Origin: Kutzneria sp. CA-103260
Lineage (GTDB): Bacteria; Actinomycetota; Actinomycetes; Mycobacteriales; Pseudonocardiaceae
Length of the DNA: 64,000 bases
Direction of reading: 5' to 3'
NCBI RefSeq assembly: GCF_018263855.1
Contig: NZ_CP073318.1
Span: forward strand, 10,602,001 to 10,666,000
The first letter of the stretch is position 1; each line of letters starts with the position of its first letter. Shown here piece by piece: positions 22,766 through 31,935 of this stretch. A model generated the notes under the pieces. That model worked only from the letters and a program-made list of their open reading frames with translations. It searched no databases and was not told the origin of the DNA. The translations under genes were made by a program, and so were the position numbers.

Positions 22766-23706
22766 GCTCGTCCTCCCAGCTCGTCTGCTGTCCTGACCAC
22801 CGCCGTGCGACCGGCGGGAACCGCGCCCGACGGCACGGGAACCTTGCTGACCACGCGCACCACCCGTGCCGGCCGGCCGTTGCGCGCCGGCACCCGGACC
22901 GGGGTGACGACCTCGACCGTCGAGCCGTGGCGGTGGCCGTGGTGGCCGGCGTGCACCACCGGGGAACGCAGCGGGCCGGGGTACGTGCCGATCGCGCCCG
23001 CCTTGCGCACACCGCGAACGTGCCGGACCAGCGCGTCCCGGCTGTCGCCGAGCACGTTGTGGGTGTGCGCGGCCATCACCTTCGCGGCCAACGGCCTGCT
23101 CAGCTTCCGTCCACTGTGGACGTGACGGCTGAGGGTGTGCGCGGTGCGGTCGACGATCGTCGGCACCACGCCGGTGAACGGCCGGGTCTCGTGCCGGCGG
23201 TGCAGCAGCTCGGCCAGCACGGCCGCACCGCGCACCAGGTCCGCGTGCACCGCGCGCAGGGCCTTGCGTTCCGGGCGGGACAACAACGTTGCCGCCGCCG
23301 CTCCCACCAAGGCCTCGGCCTCGGCCTCGGATTCGCTCTGCGCGGCCTGCGCCGCCAAGGCCTCCGCCTGCGCGTGCTCGGCGGTCAGCGGCCGGTTTTC
23401 GTACTCCTGCTCGTATTCGCCTTCCAGAGCTGAGGCGAGCACGTCGCCGGCGATGCCGCCGAGCGGCCCGCCCAGTGCGCTGCCCACGATCGGGGCCGCG
23501 ATCTTCGCCAGCGGACGCAACACCTTCGCGCCCCGCTTCACGAACCGGCCGACGCCACGCAGACCCCTGCGCAGGCCCCGGAGCGAGAACGCCTCGCCCT
23601 CGTCGAGCTGCTCGAACTCCCCCTCGCCGACCAGGGCCTCCAGTTCGTCGGCGAACTCTTCCTCGTACTCGCCTTCGAGTTCTTCCTCGAACTCCAGCTG
23701 CGCCAT
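22762..23706 (-). CDS. Acidic-head protein 1 (first gene of the operon)
   Basis: The 314-residue protein starts with about 40 acidic residues (FEEELEGEYEEEFADELEAL), then a basic patch (LRGLRRGLRGVGRFVKRG) and a Gly-rich hydrophobic stretch (KIAAPIVGSALGGPLGGIAG) that could insert in a membrane. It continues with an amphipathic core paralogous to the downstream protein (LVRG, HETR, VVPTIVDRT) and ends in a basic, Val-rich tail. ATG 23706 follows GGAGGAG; an in-frame start 15 codons upstream lacks this. It opens a six-gene operon and is divergent from a LuxR-type regulator gene. Confidence 0.78.
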   Translation of the reverse strand: MAQLEFEEELEGEYEEEFADELEALVGEGEFEQLDEGEAFSLRGLRRGLRGVGRFVKRGAKVLRPLAKIAAPIVGSALGGPLGGIAGDVLASALEGEYEQEYENRPLTAEHAQAEALAAQAAQSESEAEAEALVGAAAATLLSRPERKALRAVHADLVRGAAVLAELLHRRHETRPFTGVVPTIVDRTAHTLSRHVHSGRKLSRPLAAKVMAAHTHNVLGDSRDALVRHVRGVRKAGAIGTYPGPLRSPVVHAGHHGHRHGSTVEVVTPVRVPARNGRPARVVRVVSKVPVPSGAVPAGRTAVVRTADELGGRA

Positions 23707-23773
23707 GTCAGGCTCCTCCCAGCGGGCGGTCGTCCGCGGCACCGAGTGCACCCGGACCGGCCGCCGGCCGGTA

Positions 23774-23825
23774 GTCGCACGAACCCGTGCGACACGAAGC
23801 CCCTAGTTCATCTGTGTGTCACACA
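23774..23825. promoter_or_regulatory. Two palindromes between the acidic-protein operon and its regulator
   Basis: GTCGCACG-AACC-CGTGCGAC spans 23774-23793 and TGTGTG-T-CACACA spans 23813-23825. Both are perfect and lie in the divergent region between the operon start (23706) and the regulator start (23942). They are good candidates for regulator binding sites. Confidence 0.5.
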
Positions 23826-23941
23826 TTTCGGCGATGCGCATGTGGGCCGTTTGCGCTTTCCTTGATTCCACTGGACGACAGCTGCCTGTCGAGGCGGGAG
23901 GGGACCCGTCACGGGGGAGCAGGGCTAGCGGAGGTCCGTGC

Positions 23942-24394
23942 ATGGGGAACAAAGGGGTGGCGGTTTCGGGACTGCCACCAGGGGACGGGAACGTCGTCAA
24001 GGTCCGGTTTCCGCGGGTGGTCGAGGATCCCGGACAGGATGAGCTGGTGCAGAACCTGCTCAGAGCGCTGGTGCGCCGGGTCGCCGAGATCGGCGGTCCG
24101 CCGACGTCCGACCGGCCGGTGCTCGACTGCGAGGAGCTGGGCATGCGCTGCCTGCTGCTGCCGCGCGACGTCAGACCGGGCGGGGTGGCCGGGCTGCTCA
24201 GCCCGCGCGAGCGAGAGATCGCGCAGTTGGTCGCGCTCGGGCACACCAACCGCGCGATCGCCGATTCGCTGGCGATCAGCCTCTACACGGTGTCCACGCA
24301 CCTGAGGCGGGTGTTCGCGAAGCTGGACGTGACCAGCCGAGCCGCGATGGTGGCCTCGCTCGCGGGCAATCCGCACCTGTTGGCCGAGCGGTGA
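23942..24394 (+). CDS. LuxR-type regulator divergent from the acidic-protein operon
   Basis: The 150-residue product ends in a standard LuxR/GerE helix-turn-helix (LLSPREREIAQLVALGHTNR, about residues 77-96, then AIADSLAISLYTVSTHLRRV). The first 75 residues are a short mixed domain (PVLDCEELGMRCLLL) that looks like the tail of a sensor domain, not a receiver; there is no phospho-aspartate site. ATG 23942 has GGAGG about 9 nt upstream. It is transcribed away from the six-gene operon and is the obvious candidate to control it. Confidence 0.8.
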   Translation: MGNKGVAVSGLPPGDGNVVKVRFPRVVEDPGQDELVQNLLRALVRRVAEIGGPPTSDRPVLDCEELGMRCLLLPRDVRPGGVAGLLSPREREIAQLVALGHTNRAIADSLAISLYTVSTHLRRVFAKLDVTSRAAMVASLAGNPHLLAER

Positions 24395-24410
24395 TCCGGT
24401 CCACGGTGGA

Positions 24411-25016
24411 TCAGCGCTGGGTCACGGGCAGGTCGCCGGTGAGGTAGTGCTGCAGGGTCGGAGCGATCGTCGCCACCAGGGTCTCGACATCGGCGGAGGC
24501 GATCGGCTCCAACCGCATCACGTAGCGGGCCAGGCCGAGGCCGGCGATCTGCGAGCCGAACAGGCCCAGGCGCAGCTCGGGCCGGTCGACGTCGAGTTCG
24601 CGTAGGGCGCCGCCGAACACGACGCTGATGAACTCGCGCAGCATCTGGGCGGCGGACTCCTGGGTGGCGGCGCTGCGCACAAGGGCGGCGAAGCCACCGC
24701 CGCCGGTGTTGTCCCAGGTGGTGATGAAGGTGCGCACGACCCGCACGGCGATCTCCCCGGGCGGGCCGGCGGCGAAGACGCGCTCGCGGATGAACTCGGG
24801 CGTCACCGGCAGCTCGACGGCCGCCGCGAACAGGCCCTGCTTGCCGCCGAACCAGTGGTTGACCATGGCCGGATCGACTTCGGCCCGGCTGGCGATGGCG
24901 CGTACGGTGGCCCCGTCGAAGCCCTGTTCGGTGAAGACCTCCCGGGCGGCCGCGAGCAGGGCCGCCTTGGTGTCCTCGCCGGCGGGGCGGCGGCCCCGCC
25001 GCTTCGGATCCGTCAC
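24411..25016 (-). CDS. TetR/AcrR-family transcriptional regulator
   Basis: The 201-residue product has the N-terminal TetR helix-turn-helix (FDGATVRAIASRAEVDPAMV, with NHWFGGKQGLF after it) and a C-terminal ligand domain typical of actinobacterial TetR proteins. GTG 25016 follows AAGGAG. A 20-bp inverted repeat lies just upstream, consistent with autorepression. It is divergent from trpE but there is no direct sign that it controls tryptophan genes; its usual targets would be an exporter or enzyme, and none is adjacent. Confidence 0.9.
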   Translation of the reverse strand: MTDPKRRGRRPAGEDTKAALLAAAREVFTEQGFDGATVRAIASRAEVDPAMVNHWFGGKQGLFAAAVELPVTPEFIRERVFAAGPPGEIAVRVVRTFITTWDNTGGGGFAALVRSAATQESAAQMLREFISVVFGGALRELDVDRPELRLGLFGSQIAGLGLARYVMRLEPIASADVETLVATIAPTLQHYLTGDLPVTQR

Positions 25017-25028
25017 CGTGCACTCCTT

Positions 25029-25048
25029 ATTTCAACAACCATTGAAAT
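25029..25048. promoter_or_regulatory. TetR-type operator between tetR and trpE
   Basis: ATTTCAA-CAACCA-TTGAAAT is a perfect 7-bp inverted repeat with a 6-nt centre, AT-rich in an otherwise GC-rich region. It starts 13 bp upstream of the TetR-family start codon and overlaps where the ribosome-binding region and promoter should be. This is the usual size and place for a TetR operator. Confidence 0.7.
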
Positions 25049-25097
25049 CTAGGACCGCGTCCCCTGGGCGTCAACTCCATAGGCCAGAATGGCAGTC

Positions 25098-26627
25098 ATG
25101 GTCAGTGCCTTCGGGGAGGTCAGTCCCAGCCGCGAGGAGTTCCGCGCGCTGGCGGCGCAGCGCAGGGTCATCCCGGTCGTCCGCCGCCTGCTCGCGGACG
25201 CCGAGACGCCGGTGGGGGTGTACCGCAAGCTCGCCGCCGACCGACCGGGCACCTTCCTGTTCGAGTCGGCCGAGAACGGCAGCTCCTGGACACGCTGGTC
25301 CTTCGTCGGCGTGCGCAGCGCGGCGGCGCTGACCGTGATCGACGGGGAGGCGGCCTGGACCGGCACCCCGCCGGTCGGCCTGCCCAGCGGCGGGGACCCG
25401 ATGCAGGCCCTGCGCGAGACCATCGAGACGCTGCGCACCGATCCGCTGCCGGGCCTGCCGCCGCTGACCGGCGGCATGGTCGGCTTCGTCGGCTACGACG
25501 CGGTGCGCCGCCTGGAACGGCTGCCCGAGCTGACCGAGAACGACCTGAACCTGCCCGAGATGGTGATGCTGCTGGCCACCGACCTGGCCGCGCTGGACCA
25601 CCACTCGGGCTCCATCACGCTGATCGCCAACGCCGTCAACTGGGACGACTCCCCGGAGCGGGTGGACGCCGCCTACGACGACGCGGTGCGCCGGCTCGAC
25701 TCGATGACCGAGGGCCTGTCCCACGAGGCCCCGCCGACGGCGTCGGTGCTGCGGCCGGCCGAGGTGCGGATGCGCCGCCGCCGCACCACCGAGGAGTTCG
25801 GCGCGGCGGTGGAGACGGCCAAGGAGGCCATCCGCGCCGGCGAGGCGTTCCAGGTGGTGCTCTCACAGCGGTTCGAGATGGAGACCACCGCCGACGCCCT
25901 GGATGTCTACCGGGTGCTGCGGACCACGAACCCCAGCCCGTACATGTACCTGCTGCGGCTGGACGGCTTCGACATCGTCGGCGCCAGCCCGGAGGCCCTG
26001 GTGACGGTGCGGGAGGGCAAGGCCACCTCGCACCCCATCGCCGGCACCCGCTGGCGCGGCGCCGACGCCGACGAGGACGCGCTGCTGGAGAAGGACCTGC
26101 TCGCCGACGCCAAGGAGCGGGCCGAGCACCTGATGCTGGTCGACCTGGGCCGCAACGACCTGGGCCGGGTCTGCAAGCCGGGCTCGGTGCACGTGGTCGA
26201 CTTCTTCAAGGTGGAGCGGTACAGCCACGTGATGCACATCGTGTCCACGGTGACCGGCGAGCTGGACGAGGGCCGCACCGCGTTCGACGCGATGGCCGCC
26301 TGCTTCCCGGCCGGCACGCTGTCCGGCGCGCCCAAGCCGCGGGCCATGGAGCTGATCGAGGAGCTGGAGCCGACCCGGCGCGGCCTGTACGGCGGCATCG
26401 TCGGCTACCTGGACTTCGCCGGCGACGCCGACACCGCGATCGCCATCCGCACCGCGCTGGTCCGCGACGGCGTGGCCTACGTGCAGGCCGGCGCCGGCAT
26501 CGTGGCCGACTCGAACCCGCTGGCCGAGGACACCGAGTGCCTGAACAAGGCGCGGGCGGTGCTGGCCGCCATCGCCACCGCGGAGACGTTGCGGCCGGCC
26601 CGGGAGTCGGTGACCGCCGATGTCTGA
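25098..26627 (+). CDS. trpE: Anthranilate synthase component I TrpE
   Basis: TrpE makes anthranilate from chorismate using ammonia from TrpG. The 509-residue protein has the chorismate-binding domain in its C-terminal half: PYMYLLRL, PIAGTRWRGAD, the DLGRNDLGRVC motif, GTLSGAPKPRAMELI and GGIVGYLDF. The N-terminal half has LFESAEN followed by SSWTRWSFVG, the usual region for feedback binding of tryptophan. I chose ATG 25098, which has CAGAAT 7 nt upstream; ATG 25089 is also in frame. No trpG or trpD is in the window, so those steps are encoded elsewhere. No Trp-rich leader peptide was seen. Confidence 0.95.
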   Translation: MVSAFGEVSPSREEFRALAAQRRVIPVVRRLLADAETPVGVYRKLAADRPGTFLFESAENGSSWTRWSFVGVRSAAALTVIDGEAAWTGTPPVGLPSGGDPMQALRETIETLRTDPLPGLPPLTGGMVGFVGYDAVRRLERLPELTENDLNLPEMVMLLATDLAALDHHSGSITLIANAVNWDDSPERVDAAYDDAVRRLDSMTEGLSHEAPPTASVLRPAEVRMRRRRTTEEFGAAVETAKEAIRAGEAFQVVLSQRFEMETTADALDVYRVLRTTNPSPYMYLLRLDGFDIVGASPEALVTVREGKATSHPIAGTRWRGADADEDALLEKDLLADAKERAEHLMLVDLGRNDLGRVCKPGSVHVVDFFKVERYSHVMHIVSTVTGELDEGRTAFDAMAACFPAGTLSGAPKPRAMELIEELEPTRRGLYGGIVGYLDFAGDADTAIAIRTALVRDGVAYVQAGAGIVADSNPLAEDTECLNKARAVLAAIATAETLRPARESVTADV

Positions 26628-27162
26628 CCGGCGTCCACTCTGGACAGTGGTCGGGCTGCTGGCGCTGGCCTCGCTGCTGCTGTGGGTGTCGTCGCTGATG
26701 ACGTGGTCCTGGTCGCAGCACAGCGATCCGCTGACCGGAGTGGTCACCGCCAAGCTCACCGGCGCGGAGCGGGAGACCGGGCTGGTGCCGCTGGCCCTGG
26801 TCGCGCTGGCCCTGATCGCCGCCGTGGTGGCGACCGGCGGCCTGGTGCGGCGCATCGCCGGCGGCGTGGTCTTCCTGGTCGGCGTGGGCACGATCTGGCT
26901 GGCCTTCGACGGCGCCGGCGAGGTCTTCGACGCGCACCCCGCCGCTTACCCGTTTGTGACGATCGCGGTCGGCCACGGCCTGGCGGTGCTGGCCGGGCTG
27001 GCGGTGACGCTGGCCGGTGTCCTGTTGGTCCGGTCCGGGCACCGGATGCCCCGGCTCGGCGGCAAGTACCAGGCCCCGGCGCAGGCCAGGCGGGTGGCCG
27101 ACCCGGATCGGGAGCTCTGGCAGCAGTTGGACGCCGGCTCGGACCCCACCGCCAATCAGTGA
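26620..27162 (+). CDS. Trp-region conserved membrane protein (TIGR02234-like)
   Basis: The 180-residue product has about four membrane segments (for example WTVVGLLALASLLLWVSSLM near residue 6 and LALVALALIAAVVATGGLV). A longer loop follows the first. A membrane protein of this type sits between trpE and trpC in many actinobacteria; its job is not known. ATG 26620 overlaps the trpE stop by 8 bp, so translation is coupled. The C-terminal 35 residues are polar and basic. Confidence 0.88.
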   Translation: MSDRRPLWTVVGLLALASLLLWVSSLMTWSWSQHSDPLTGVVTAKLTGAERETGLVPLALVALALIAAVVATGGLVRRIAGGVVFLVGVGTIWLAFDGAGEVFDAHPAAYPFVTIAVGHGLAVLAGLAVTLAGVLLVRSGHRMPRLGGKYQAPAQARRVADPDRELWQQLDAGSDPTANQ

Positions 27163-27289
27163 CGGAAGCGGCACGCGGCGTGATTGTTACCGGATAGGGC
27201 CTTGACTACCAGGGGGTCTTTCGGTGACCCGCCGTACGTGCCGCATCCCTCACGGGGTTAGCATCGTGGAGGCGGGAAGGGGAGTTGGC

Positions 27290-28099
27290 GTGACCGTGCT
27301 CGACTCGATCATCGACGGCGTCCGCGCCGACCTGGCCGTGCGCCAGGCCGAAATCCCATTCGAGGTCATCAAGGAGCGCTCGCAGGCGGCACCGGCGCCG
27401 CGAGACGTGATGGCCGCTCTGAACGCGCCCGGCATCGGCGTCATCGCCGAGGTCAAGCGGCGTAGCCCGGCGCGCGGCGAACTGGCCCCGGTGCTCGATC
27501 CCGCCGAGCTGGCAAGGGAATACCAGGCCGCGGGCGCGCGGGTGATCAGCGTGCTGACCGAGCGGCGGCACTTCGGCGGCTCGCTGGCCGACCTGGCCGC
27601 GGTCCGGGCCGCGGTGAGCGTTCCCTTGCTGTGCAAGGACTTCGTCGTCAGCCCGTACCAGGTGCACGAGGCCCGCGCGCACGGCGCCGACATGGTGCTG
27701 CTGATGGTGGCCGCGTTGGAGCAGAACGCCCTGGAGGCGCTGCTGGACCGCGTCGAGTCGCTGGGCATGGTCGCGCTGGTCGAGGTGCACAACGCCGAGG
27801 AGTGCGACCGCGCGCTGGAGGCCGGGGCCAAGGTGCTCGACGTGAACGCGCGCAACCCGCACACACTCGAGGTGGACCGGGACATGTTCAGCCGCCTGGC
27901 CCCCGGTCTGCCGTTCGACACCTACAAGGTGGCCGAGTCCGGCGTGCGCAGCCCCGGCGACCTGATGACCTACGCCGGCGCCGGCGCGGACTCGGTGCTG
28001 GTCGGCGAGAGCCTGATCACCAGCGGCGATCCCAAGGCCGCCGTGACGCAGCTGGTCACCGCCGGCTCGCACCCCGCGTGCCCGCGGCCGAGTCGTTAA
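27290..28099 (+). CDS. trpC: Indole-3-glycerol phosphate synthase TrpC
   Basis: TrpC closes the indole ring of CdRP, releasing CO2. The 269-residue TIM barrel shows IAEVKRRSPARGEL (catalytic lysine in EVKRRSP), PLLCKDFVVSPYQ (second lysine), LVEVHN, NARNPHT and VAESGV. GTG 27290 was chosen because GGGAG precedes it by about 7 nt and homologs begin at VLDSII; the open frame extends 22 codons upstream. A 127-bp gap separates it from the membrane protein gene, with TTGACT at 27202-27207 but no good -10 box. trpB follows 21 bp later. Confidence 0.95.
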   Translation: MTVLDSIIDGVRADLAVRQAEIPFEVIKERSQAAPAPRDVMAALNAPGIGVIAEVKRRSPARGELAPVLDPAELAREYQAAGARVISVLTERRHFGGSLADLAAVRAAVSVPLLCKDFVVSPYQVHEARAHGADMVLLMVAALEQNALEALLDRVESLGMVALVEVHNAEECDRALEAGAKVLDVNARNPHTLEVDRDMFSRLAPGLPFDTYKVAESGVRSPGDLMTYAGAGADSVLVGESLITSGDPKAAVTQLVTAGSHPACPRPSR

Positions 28100-28120
28100 A
28101 CACGGATCTCCTGGGGAGAC

Positions 28121-29331
<1,211 letters not shown>

Positions 29332-29332
<1 letters not shown>

Positions 29333-30102
29333 TGCCGCTGCTCGCCGAGGGACGCTCCTCGCTGATCGGCTACCTGCCGGCCGGCTTCCCCACCGTCGAG
29401 GGCTCCAAGTCGCTGCTCAAGGCCATGATCGACGGCGGCTGCGACCTGGTCGAGGTGGGCGTGCCCTACTCGGACCCGGTGATGGACGGCCCGACCATCC
29501 AGGCCGCCGCCGACCGGGCGCTGGCCGAAGGTTTCCGGCTGCGGCACGTGTTCGAGGTCGTCGAGGCCGTGTCGGCGGCCGGCGGCAAGGCCGTGGTGAT
29601 GAGCTACTGGAACCCGATCTACCACTACGGCGTGGACCGGTTCTCCCGTGACCTGGCCGCGGCCGGCGGCCTGGGCATCATCACGCCGGACCTGGTGCCG
29701 GACGAGGCCGCGGAGTGGATGGAGGCCTCGCAGGCCCACGGCCTCAACCGCATCTTCCTGGTCGCGCCGTCCTCCACCGAGGAGCGCATCGCGATGACCG
29801 CGGCCGCCAGCAGCGGCTTCCTGTACGCCACGTCGGTGATGGGCGTGACCGGCGCGCGGGACGCGGTCGGCACGGCGGCCCCGGAGCTGGTGCGGCGGGT
29901 CCGCGCGCACACCGACCTGCCGGTTGGTGTCGGTCTGGGCGTGAAGTCCGGGTCGCAGGCGGCCGAGCTCGCGGCGTTCGCCGACGCGGTCATCGTCGGC
30001 TCGGCCTTCGTGACCCGCTCGGCCGACGGCGAGCCCGGGGTGGCCGAACTGGCCAAGGAGCTGGCCGAGGGCGTGCGCAACCCGGTGGCCACCGCTTTGT
30101 GA
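29332..30102 (+). CDS. trpA: Tryptophan synthase alpha chain TrpA
   Basis: TrpA cleaves indole-3-glycerol phosphate to indole and glyceraldehyde 3-phosphate, and the indole passes to TrpB. The 256-residue TIM barrel has catalytic Glu41 (LVEVGVPYSDP) and Asp52 (VMDGPTIQ), with the same 11-residue spacing as E. coli Glu49/Asp60, plus the phosphate-binding GVGLGVKSG. Length is normal. It is the last trp gene here, and no clear terminator hairpin follows before lgt. Confidence 0.96.
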
Positions 30103-30159
30103 CCTGATGCGGACCTGGGTCGGACACAGCCGTCACACAGCCTCAAGTACGGTGGGCGC

Positions 30160-31254
30160 GTGCCGAACAACCTGATCCTGGCCAGCTTCCCCAGCCCGCC
30201 CCAGGGCGTGTGGCACCTCGGTCCCATACCGATCCGTGCCTACGCGCTGTGCATCATCGCCGGCATCATCGTGGCGATCGTGTGGGGTGAGCGCCGCTGG
30301 CAGGCCCGCGGCGGGGAGAAGGGCTTCATCACCGACCTGGCGGTCTGGGCCGTGCCGTTCGGCCTGGTCGGCGGCCGGCTGTACCACCTGGCCACCGACT
30401 GGCGGACCTACTTCGGCCCGGGCGGCAACCCGATCGGGGCGCTGGAGGTGTGGAACGGCGGCCTCGGCATCTGGGGCGCCGTCGCGCTGGGCGGCGTCGG
30501 GGCGTGGATCGGGGCCCGGCGGCGCGGCGTGCCGCTGCCCGCGGTGGCCGACGCGATCGCGCCGGGCATCGTGCTGGCCCAGGCCATCGGCCGCATCGGC
30601 AACTACTTCAACCAGGAGCTCTACGGCCGGGTCACCGACGTGCCGTGGGCGCTGGAGATCTACAACCGGGTCGACCCGAGCACCGGCCTGGCCGACCCGA
30701 TCAACGGCATCGCCCAGGGCGCGCCCGAGAAGCTGGTGCACCCGACGTTCCTCTACGAGCTGTTGTGGAACATCGGCGTGGCCATCCTGGTGGTGTGGGC
30801 CGACAAGAAGTTCCGGCTGGGCCACGGCCGCGCGTTCGGCCTGTACGTGGCCGCCTACACGGCCGGCCGGTTCTGGATCGAGCTGATGCGCGACGACACC
30901 GCCACGCTGGTGTTCGGCGTGCGGATCAACGTCTTCGTGGCGGCGATCGTGTTCATCGGCGCGGTGATCTACGTGATCCTGGCTCGCAAGCGCGGCCCGC
31001 GTGAGGACTTGGTGGCCATCCGCGAGGCGCACGAGGCCGGCCTGACGGACGCCGCCGGCGAGGCTGCCGACGTGGTCGACGGCGAGGTCGAGGGCGAGAA
31101 GGCGGAACCGTCGGAGAAGCTGGTCGACGAGGAGCCCGCCGAGACCGCGGACAAGGCCGAGACCGTCGAGAAATCCGAGGACACCGAGACCGCCGGCGAC
31201 GAGTCGGTCTCGGAAGAGTCCCGGGTCGAAGAGGCGGCCGAGCGCAAGAGCTGA
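30160..31254 (+). CDS. lgt: Prolipoprotein diacylglyceryl transferase Lgt with acidic C-terminal tail
   Basis: Lgt adds diacylglycerol to the lipobox cysteine of prolipoproteins at the outer face of the cell membrane. The 364-residue product has about seven membrane segments, the GGLGIWGAVALGG motif and the signature QAIGRIGNYFNQELYGRVTD. The last 90 residues are an added Glu/Asp/Lys-rich tail (EEPAETADKAETVEKSEDTE) with no hydrophobic part, as in several actinobacterial Lgt proteins. GTG 30160 lies 6 nt after TACGGT (30148-30153), so it is probably leaderless. Confidence 0.95.
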   Translation: MPNNLILASFPSPPQGVWHLGPIPIRAYALCIIAGIIVAIVWGERRWQARGGEKGFITDLAVWAVPFGLVGGRLYHLATDWRTYFGPGGNPIGALEVWNGGLGIWGAVALGGVGAWIGARRRGVPLPAVADAIAPGIVLAQAIGRIGNYFNQELYGRVTDVPWALEIYNRVDPSTGLADPINGIAQGAPEKLVHPTFLYELLWNIGVAILVVWADKKFRLGHGRAFGLYVAAYTAGRFWIELMRDDTATLVFGVRINVFVAAIVFIGAVIYVILARKRGPREDLVAIREAHEAGLTDAAGEAADVVDGEVEGEKAEPSEKLVDEEPAETADKAETVEKSEDTETAGDESVSEESRVEEAAERKS

Positions 31255-31275
31255 GGCCGCATACCATCGCTGTCC

Positions 31276-31935
31276 ATGCGGATCCTCGTCGTCGAGGACG
31301 ATGACCGGGTGGCGCGGGGCCTCGTGACGGCACTGCGCCACGCCGGCTACGACGTGCACCGGGTGGGCACGGTGGCGGACGCGGTCAGCGCGCCGCCGGT
31401 GGACGTGGTGCTGCTCGACATGGGTCTGCCCGACGGGAGCGGCCTGGAGGTGCTGCGCCGGCTGCGCGACTCCGGGACTGCGGTGATTGCCGTGACCGCC
31501 CGGGGCGAGGAGCGGGACCGGGTGCTGGGCCTGCGGGCCGGGGCCGACGACTACGTGGTCAAGCCGTTCGGCACGGCCGAGCTGCTGGCCCGGATCGAGG
31601 CGGTGCTGCGGCGCACCCGCAAGGCCCGGGCCGAGGTGTCCGACGCCGAGGCCGTCGAGGTCGGCCCGCTGAAGCTGGACAGCGCCACCCGGGCCGTGTC
31701 GGTGCAGGGGCGCGAGCTGGCGTTGACCCGCAAGGAGTTCGACCTGCTGGCGCTGCTGGCCGCGCGGCCGGGGCAGGTGGTGAGCCGGGACCTGATCATG
31801 GACCAGGTGTGGCAGGCCTCGTACGAGGCGCCCACGCGGACGTTGGACACGCATGTGGCCGCGCTGCGCGGAAAACTCGGCGGGCTGGTGCGGATCGAGA
31901 CCGTGCGGGGCGTCGGCTACCGCCTGGTGGGCTGA
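31276..31935 (+). CDS. OmpR/PhoB-family response regulator
   Basis: The 219-residue product has a receiver domain with the acidic pair in VVEDDDRVARG, phospho-acceptor Asp48 in VLLDMGLPDGSG, and Lys in YVVKPF, then a winged-helix DNA-binding domain (LTRKEFDLLALLA and RTLDTHVAALRGKLG). ATG 31276 lies 8 nt after TACCAT (31262-31267). Its stop overlaps the start of the histidine kinase gene (TGATG), so the two are a cognate pair. Confidence 0.94.
   Translation: MRILVVEDDDRVARGLVTALRHAGYDVHRVGTVADAVSAPPVDVVLLDMGLPDGSGLEVLRRLRDSGTAVIAVTARGEERDRVLGLRAGADDYVVKPFGTAELLARIEAVLRRTRKARAEVSDAEAVEVGPLKLDSATRAVSVQGRELALTRKEFDLLALLAARPGQVVSRDLIMDQVWQASYEAPTRTLDTHVAALRGKLGGLVRIETVRGVGYRLVG

Noticed and set aside
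25017..25097. Trp leader peptide or attenuator before trpE
   Set aside because: No short frame with clustered Trp codons and no alternative hairpins are present. The region is taken up by the TetR operator.
27202..27230. Promoter and hairpin between the Trp membrane protein gene and trpC
   Set aside because: TTGACT is present but no -10 box lies at proper distance. The GGGTC/GACCC hairpin is only 5 bp. Both are too weak to list as features.
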